Of a stretch of 10,757 nucleotides of DNA, positions 7,180-10,757 are shown one piece after another. Numbering within the stretch: the stretch's first letter is position 1; every line of letters starts with the position of its first letter. This DNA comes from Methanomicrobia archaeon (GTDB lineage: Archaea > Halobacteriota > Syntropharchaeia > Alkanophagales > Methanospirareceae), in assembly GCA_016928455.1 (NCBI GenBank), contig JAFGKP010000046.1, positions 1 to 10,757 on the forward strand, written 5' to 3'. Under the pieces are notes generated by a model. It saw only the letters and a program-made list of their open reading frames with translations, had not been told where the DNA came from and searched no databases. Position numbers and translations under genes: made by a program.

Positions 7180-8247
7180 ATGTATGGGGTGCTCTCGGGC
7201 GATCGGATCGTACTGTTAGCGGCAGACAGGGAGGGTTATGAACAGAAAGGCTACGGAATGCCGCGGAGCAGCAGCGGGAGACGAGCGCCTCCTGAAAGAA
7301 CGATCTCACTCGCACTGGAAGAGGCCGCGTACCTTGTCGAGACCGGTAAGCTCGAGATCACGAACGAGACCAAGGGGGCGGCGTTAACGCTTGAGGAGCT
7401 CTTTCTGTATGCATTGGAATTCCAGCCGAACTTCGGCGCTCGATACCTTGTTTTCAAGGATTTGCGGGAACGTGGGTATGTGGTGCAGCCGGGCGAGCGC
7501 GATTTCTTACTCTATCCGCGTGGCACCAAGCCGGGAGCGAAACCTGCACGGTACTTCATTCGTATCTTCTCGGAACGTGAGTGTCTAGCGGTAATGGCGA
7601 TTCTGCAGCTCTTGCAACTAGCGCAGAACATGCGAAAAGAGCCGATCATCGCGGTAGTCGATGATGAAAGCGATGTAACGTACTACGAAGTGCGGGAATT
7701 GCCGCACGAATGGGGTGAGAACCGTGAAGTGCGCGAAGAGATTGCGGGTCTGAAAAAGGAACGGGAAGCCATCTCGCTGCTCGAGGACAAGGTCATTGTC
7801 TGGGACTCTGCGCTAGCTGAGCACCTTCATGAGACTGCGTTCTACGGCAACTTGACGAAGGAAAAGCGGCTTCTGCTCTCGCTGGTCGAAGCGGCCTATT
7901 TGATACGGGAGGGGGTGCTGGCCGCGGATACTGAGCAGTTCGGAGCTCATGCCGCTACGGTAGACCGCGAGTTTCTGTCGAAATACACGATTTATGCTGA
8001 TTTACGTGACCGGGGGGTAGTGCCGAAGACAGGGTATAAATTCGGCTCGCACTTCCGGGTCTACCCGGGGTCTCAACAAACGCATTCCACAGAATTGATC
8101 CATGTGCTGCCCGAAACCCATGTGTTTTCGCTACCTGCGCTGGCACGCGCGGTACGATTAGCGCACGGCGTAAAGAAACGGATGATCTTCGCATTCATCG
8201 AGGGGGATCGGCGACGGTATGTGTTTGTGGGACGGAAGAAGCTGTAG
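7180..8247 (+). CDS. endA: tRNA-splicing endonuclease, two-repeat (homodimeric) type
   Basis: Cuts introns from precursor tRNAs at bulge-helix-bulge structures. The 355-residue chain carries two endonuclease-like repeats, about 1-175 and 205-355, as in enzymes that act as a dimer of a fused two-domain chain (the Archaeoglobus and haloarchaeal type). The C-terminal repeat has the full triad: Tyr295 in FRVYPG, His302 in THSTE and Lys333 in HGVKK. The N-terminal repeat keeps Tyr112 (LLYPRG) and Lys153 (NMRKE), but the histidine position is taken by a non-histidine (around Pro122-Ala123). It is thus probably a structural, inactive repeat, as expected for this class. The charged segment at about 178-200 (EWGENREVREEIAGLKKERE) would be the inter-repeat linker. 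No strong ribosome site precedes the ATG. It is divergent to alaS, another tRNA gene. Confidence 0.93.
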   Translation: MYGVLSGDRIVLLAADREGYEQKGYGMPRSSSGRRAPPERTISLALEEAAYLVETGKLEITNETKGAALTLEELFLYALEFQPNFGARYLVFKDLRERGYVVQPGERDFLLYPRGTKPGAKPARYFIRIFSERECLAVMAILQLLQLAQNMRKEPIIAVVDDESDVTYYEVRELPHEWGENREVREEIAGLKKEREAISLLEDKVIVWDSALAEHLHETAFYGNLTKEKRLLLSLVEAAYLIREGVLAADTEQFGAHAATVDREFLSKYTIYADLRDRGVVPKTGYKFGSHFRVYPGSQQTHSTELIHVLPETHVFSLPALARAVRLAHGVKKRMIFAFIEGDRRRYVFVGRKKL

Positions 8248-8273
8248 GTGCTGCCACCATCGGGCGGGGTGAG

Positions 8274-8283
8274 ATTATTTATA
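8274..8283 (+). promoter_or_regulatory. TATA-like box for the Yip1-family gene
   Basis: ATTATTTATA is a good archaeal TATA match, centred about 50 bp before the ATG at 8329. It predicts a transcript start near 8304, inside the 81-bp gap after endA, so the gene can be expressed apart from endA. Confidence 0.45.
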
Positions 8284-8328
8284 CGGCGGGAGCGTTGTGT
8301 CCCTTGGTGAACGACGACGGAGTTGAGT

Positions 8329-8952
8329 ATGTGGGAGCGAATAACAGGGTTTCTGTTCAGTCCCTCGACGACCTTCGACGCTTCTAAAGGCGATACGCTG
8401 GGCGATGCGCTCAAATATTTCGTCATTATTATGGCTATCTACGCGATCTTCATTGCGATCATCGCTACCGTGACATTCTCGCTCCTCGCGGGGATGTTAG
8501 AGTTATTCGGCGCGCCGATAGCGATGCCGTTTGGGGCAGCATTGGGTCCCGCAGCCGCAATCATCTTCTTCAGTGCAGCACTCATCGGCGGCATCATCGG
8601 GAGCTTCATCACCGGCCTCTGGCTTCATCTCTGGGTCTATCTCGTGGGCGGCAGAAAGGGGCTCGAAAAGACAATAATCGCTCTATTGTACGGACAAACT
8701 CCCTACCTACTCTTGGGATGGATTCCGATCATAAACTTCATCGCACTGCTCTGGACGATCATCGTGGAAATCATCGGAGTTCGGCAACTTCACGAACTCA
8801 CCACGGGCAAGGCAGTTATCGCGGTGATTCTGGCGCTCATTATACCGCTTATTGTATTCGGAGTGCTCTTTGCAGTCTTTTTTATGCCATTGATGCACGG
8901 GCCGGTGGGTTACGGACCTTCGATAGTCCCCAGAATGGGCGGATCTCTCTAA
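8329..8952 (+). CDS. Yip1-family multi-spanning membrane protein
   Basis: A 207-residue very hydrophobic protein of the Yip1 domain family (related to PF04893); prokaryotic members have no settled function. The family-like start WERITGFLFSPSTTF contains the characteristic short proline segment before the first helix. About five membrane segments follow, near 29-56, 70-92, 93-108, 114-150 (probably two close helices around GQTPYLLLGWIP) and 162-188. A short polar, glycine- and proline-rich tail closes the protein. I chose ATG 8329 because GGAG at 8319-8322 precedes it by 6 nt. A TTG at 8323 would add two residues but touches that site. The gene follows endA in the same direction with its own TATA-like box, and its neighbours give no hint of a job. 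Family membership is likely; any role in transport or secretion is unknown. Confidence 0.82.
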   Translation: MWERITGFLFSPSTTFDASKGDTLGDALKYFVIIMAIYAIFIAIIATVTFSLLAGMLELFGAPIAMPFGAALGPAAAIIFFSAALIGGIIGSFITGLWLHLWVYLVGGRKGLEKTIIALLYGQTPYLLLGWIPIINFIALLWTIIVEIIGVRQLHELTTGKAVIAVILALIIPLIVFGVLFAVFFMPLMHGPVGYGPSIVPRMGGSL

Positions 8953-8956
8953 TCCC

Positions 8957-8966
8957 CTTTTTCCCT
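8957..8966 (+). terminator. Pyrimidine/T5 tract after the Yip1-family gene
   Basis: A CCCC-TTTTT-CCC run begins a few bases past the TAA at 8950-8952. Archaeal RNA polymerase can stop at short T-runs without a hairpin, so this is a plausible but weak terminator. Confidence 0.35.
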
Positions 8967-8983
8967 GCGTCTACCGTAAACCA

Positions 8984-8997
8984 CCGATTTGCATCGG
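8984..8997. promoter_or_regulatory. Palindrome just upstream of the epimerase TATA-like box
   Basis: CCGAT-TTGC-ATCGG is an exact 5-4-5 inverted repeat, 6 bp before the TATA-like box at 9004-9013. A dimeric regulator bound here would touch the TFB-recognition region. The symmetry is seen; the role is a guess, and a 5-bp arm is short. Confidence 0.25.
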
Positions 8998-9003
8998 AAA
9001 ATG

Positions 9004-9013
9004 CTTTTAAATA
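9004..9013 (+). promoter_or_regulatory. TATA-like box for the epimerase gene
   Basis: CTTTTAAATA closely fits the archaeal TATA consensus. It predicts a transcript start near 9034 and a leader of about 40 nt before the ATG at 9076. Confidence 0.5.
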
Positions 9014-9075
9014 GATTCAGGGGCAATGTAGTGGCGAAGACGTACTAGCGCTGCGTAGGATAGGGGTAACAGGCG

Positions 9076-10011
9076 ATGAAAACGGTAGTAACGGGTGGTG
9101 CAGGTTTTATTGGCTCCAATCTTGTCGCCGCTCTGCTCCAGGACGGACACGAGGTTCACATTATCGATAATCTCTCGACGGGTAAGCGCGAGAACCTCGT
9201 CGATCTTGTTTCGCAACCTGATTGCACCTTCGTTGAGGGTAGCGTCATCGATTTGAACCTGTTGCAAACGGTTTTCAGGGACATCGACTGTGTCTTCCAT
9301 CAAGCGGCGATACCCTCTGTGCAGCGCTCGGTCGAAGATCCCCGCGCTACAAACGAGGCAAATGTGAACGGGACGCTGTCCGTCTTGATCGCAGCACGTG
9401 ATTGCGGCGTGAAGAAGGTCGTATATGCATCCTCATCCTCCGTCTACGGCGATACCCCCACCCTCCCAAAAACTGAGGAGATGATCCCCAATCCCAAATC
9501 ACCCTATGCGGTCTCGAAGCTGACGGGCGAATATTATTGCCGGGTCTTTTCAGAGGTGTATGGCTTGAAGACGGTCTGTTTGCGTTACTTCAATGTCTAC
9601 GGCCCTAACCAGGATCCTTCTTCTGATTATGCCGCGGTGATACCACAATTCATTACACGGGTGCTCGAGCAGAAACCGCCCGTTATCTATGGTGACGGCG
9701 CCCAGACGCGGGATTTCACGTACGTCGAGGATGTCGCGCACGCCAATATCCAGTCCATGAAACAGGAGGTAGAGGGTATCTTCAATATCGCCTGCGGTGA
9801 GCGAATCAGTGTCAACGAGCTCGCAACGATTGTCATGGAGCTGGTCGGCGTAAACCTCGCGGTACGCTATAATGAGCCGCGACCAGGCGATATCAAGGAT
9901 TCGCTGGCAGACATCTCACGGGCGCGCAAAGAGCTCAGGTATAATCCGGAGTACTCACTGACCGCGGGACTGGAGAAGACGATACGCTGGTTTCAGACTG
10001 CGCAAAGCTGA
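9076..10011 (+). CDS. NAD-dependent nucleotide-sugar 4-epimerase (GalE/WbpP-like)
   Basis: A 311-residue extended short-chain dehydrogenase/reductase that probably inverts C4 of a UDP-hexose or UDP-N-acetylhexosamine in the cytosol, supplying sugars for surface glycans or protein glycosylation. The NAD-binding GGAGFIG is at 7-13, with the acidic end of the second strand at D31. The catalytic serine lies in the SSSSVYG run (119-125), and Tyr144 and Lys148 form the YxxxK motif. The segments SPYAVSKLTGEYY and RYFNVYGPNQDP, followed by YAAVIP, resemble the WbpP/TviC group of UDP-GlcNAc 4-epimerases more than E. coli GalE, but substrate cannot be fixed by eye. RPGDIKDSLADI at 269-280 is the usual C-terminal substrate-domain motif. 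The ATG has an imperfect AGGGGT/AGGCG ribosome site. No glycosyltransferase adjoins it in this window. Confidence 0.92.
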   Translation: MKTVVTGGAGFIGSNLVAALLQDGHEVHIIDNLSTGKRENLVDLVSQPDCTFVEGSVIDLNLLQTVFRDIDCVFHQAAIPSVQRSVEDPRATNEANVNGTLSVLIAARDCGVKKVVYASSSSVYGDTPTLPKTEEMIPNPKSPYAVSKLTGEYYCRVFSEVYGLKTVCLRYFNVYGPNQDPSSDYAAVIPQFITRVLEQKPPVIYGDGAQTRDFTYVEDVAHANIQSMKQEVEGIFNIACGERISVNELATIVMELVGVNLAVRYNEPRPGDIKDSLADISRARKELRYNPEYSLTAGLEKTIRWFQTAQS

Positions 10012-10058
10012 GATTAGCCAGGTTTAAATTTTGCGGTAGCCGTCGTGAAGCAAATTCG

Positions 10059-10607
10059 CTAGGACTCCATGACGAGGCCCCGTTTGACTTCTCGCGCCTT
10101 CTGCTCGCCCACCAAAAGCTCCACCAATTTGATCGCAAATTCGAGCGCAGTTCCCGGGCCCCGGCTCGTCACGACGTTGCCATCGACGACCACAGAATCG
10201 CTGACAGGTTTAGCCCCGATGAGCTCCGCCTCCTTTCCGGGGAAGATCGTTGCTTTCCTTCCGCGCACGATACCCAGCTTCCCTAGAATCGAGGGGCCGC
10301 CGCAAATGGCAGCTACGAGCTTCCCCGATTCGTAGGCCCTCTTTACCATTTTCACCACTCGCGCGTCTGCTCCGAGGTTGATATAGCCCGGGGACCCGCC
10401 GGGTAAGATAACGGCATCGAAATCCTCGACCGTGAGCTCGTCGAGAAGGCTATCGGGGATCATCTGAACGCCACGCGAACCGACGATAGGGCCCTTCTGC
10501 AGGCCTGCGAGGACAGTCGTTACCCCGGCACGCCGCAGGGTGTCCACCACACACATTGACTCAATTTCCTCGAATCCCGTCGCTAAAAACAGCAAGGCTT
10601 TCACCAT
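10059..10607 (-). CDS. DJ-1/PfpI superfamily protein, DJ-1 (YajL-like) clade
   Basis: A 182-residue single-domain flavodoxin-like protein, near the family length of about 185-190. The DJ-1 nucleophile is Cys102 in AAICGGPS, and the conserved acidic partner is Glu16 in GFEEIE. AGL at 34-36, LPGG at 68-71 and TSRGPGT at 147-153 match the DJ-1 signature strikingly well. Cys102 is followed by Gly, not the His found in PfpI-type proteases, so a protease role is unlikely. Family members are linked to redox sensing, glyoxalase and contested deglycase activities; older databases call them thiazole-biosynthesis proteins, which I do not support. The ATG is preceded by GGTGGG 9 nt upstream. The gene converges on the epimerase with a 47-bp gap that shows no clear terminator. 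Confidence 0.93.
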   Translation of the reverse strand: MVKALLFLATGFEEIESMCVVDTLRRAGVTTVLAGLQKGPIVGSRGVQMIPDSLLDELTVEDFDAVILPGGSPGYINLGADARVVKMVKRAYESGKLVAAICGGPSILGKLGIVRGRKATIFPGKEAELIGAKPVSDSVVVDGNVVTSRGPGTALEFAIKLVELLVGEQKAREVKRGLVMES

Positions 10608-10656
10608 CTCAATAGACCCACCTACCTTCTTCGCCTTTAGTTATAACCAATGAAGC

Positions 10657-10670
10657 GGAAATAGATATAG
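10657..10670 (-). promoter_or_regulatory. Candidate TATA-like box for the DJ-1-clade gene
   Basis: On the minus strand the sequence reads CTATATCTATTTCC. It would start transcription near 10639, leaving the GGTGGG site at 10617-10622 inside the leader. A nearer candidate at 10639-10648 (GGTTATAACT) would start the transcript almost on top of that site, so I prefer the farther one with low certainty. Confidence 0.3.
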
Positions 10671-10707
10671 GAGGATTTTGAAAAACCATACCAATCTTAT
10701 CCGCAAA

Positions 10708-10718
10708 TCTTAAATATA
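10708..10718 (+). promoter_or_regulatory. TATA-like box for the gene at the right edge
   Basis: TCTTAAATATA lies about 27 bp before the ATG at 10741, the distance expected from an archaeal TATA box to the transcript start. This suggests a leaderless or nearly leaderless mRNA. There is no purine-rich ribosome site just before the ATG, which fits. Confidence 0.45.
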
Positions 10719-10740
10719 TGGGGTTCATATATTCATAAAA

Positions 10741-10757
10741 ATGAAAACTTTTGTTGA
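10741..10757 (+). CDS. Start of an unknown gene cut by the window end
   Basis: ATG followed by four further whole codons (MKTFV) and two bases up to the window edge. The support is the well-placed TATA-like box, the AT-rich divergent intergenic region with the DJ-1-clade gene, and the lack of stops. Five codons are too few to name a product. Confidence 0.4.

Noticed and set aside
10670..10713. Tiny TTG-started frame of 11 codons after a perfect GGAGG
   Set aside because: GGAGG is only 3 nt from the TTG, the peptide is 11 residues, and the frame ends inside the TATA-like box of the next gene. It is too short to support.
1..10757. CRISPR arrays, tRNA or rRNA genes, transposases, defence systems
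   Set aside because: No regularly spaced repeats of 25-40 bp, no tRNA-like cloverleaf motifs, and no transposase or nuclease domains other than endA were seen on either strand.

Overview
This window most likely comes from a euryarchaeon related to methanogens or anaerobic methane oxidisers. Three things point to Archaea. The alanyl-tRNA synthetase has the archaeal layout, with a cysteine-rich N-terminal module. There is a two-repeat tRNA-splicing endonuclease of the homodimeric euryarchaeal type. Many genes have a TATA-like box about 25 bp before a plausible start of transcription, with either a short purine-rich ribosome site or almost no leader. The genus cannot be told from sequence alone; an ANME-1/Methanophagales-like or Methanomicrobia-related source is my guess and is not shown.

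Layout, left to right. Positions 1-365 hold no clear complete gene: a very G-rich block (possibly the end of a gene entering from the left, or an RNA), a perfect 12-bp hairpin at 92-118, then AT-richer DNA. Positions 366-4225 are a potassium-uptake cluster. It has two divergently transcribed TrkH-type channel subunits (366-1823 minus, 2021-3472 plus) that share a regulatory region of about 200 bp, and a single-module TrkA/RCK regulator (3575-4225 minus) that converges on the second trkH. trkA lies 46 bp downstream of alaS (4272-7058 minus) and may be co-transcribed with it or have its own promoter. A divergent promoter region of 121 bp separates alaS from endA (7180-8247 plus). Next come a Yip1-family membrane protein (8329-8952 plus) and a GalE/WbpP-like nucleotide-sugar 4-epimerase (9076-10011 plus), each with its own TATA-like box. 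A DJ-1-clade protein (10059-10607 minus) converges on the epimerase. The first five codons of another gene, probably leaderless, begin at 10741.

Functionally, the Trk cluster would form one or two K+ uptake complexes, with TrkH pores in the membrane and a TrkA ring in the cytosol. alaS and endA both serve tRNA metabolism (charging and proofreading; intron removal). The remaining genes are single housekeeping or accessory genes. I see no CRISPR array, transposase, tRNA/rRNA gene or defence island. The parts most worth a second look are the non-coding ones: the trkH/trkH regulatory region with its palindrome and phased repeats, the hairpins that directly follow both trkH stops, and the hairpin element at the left edge.
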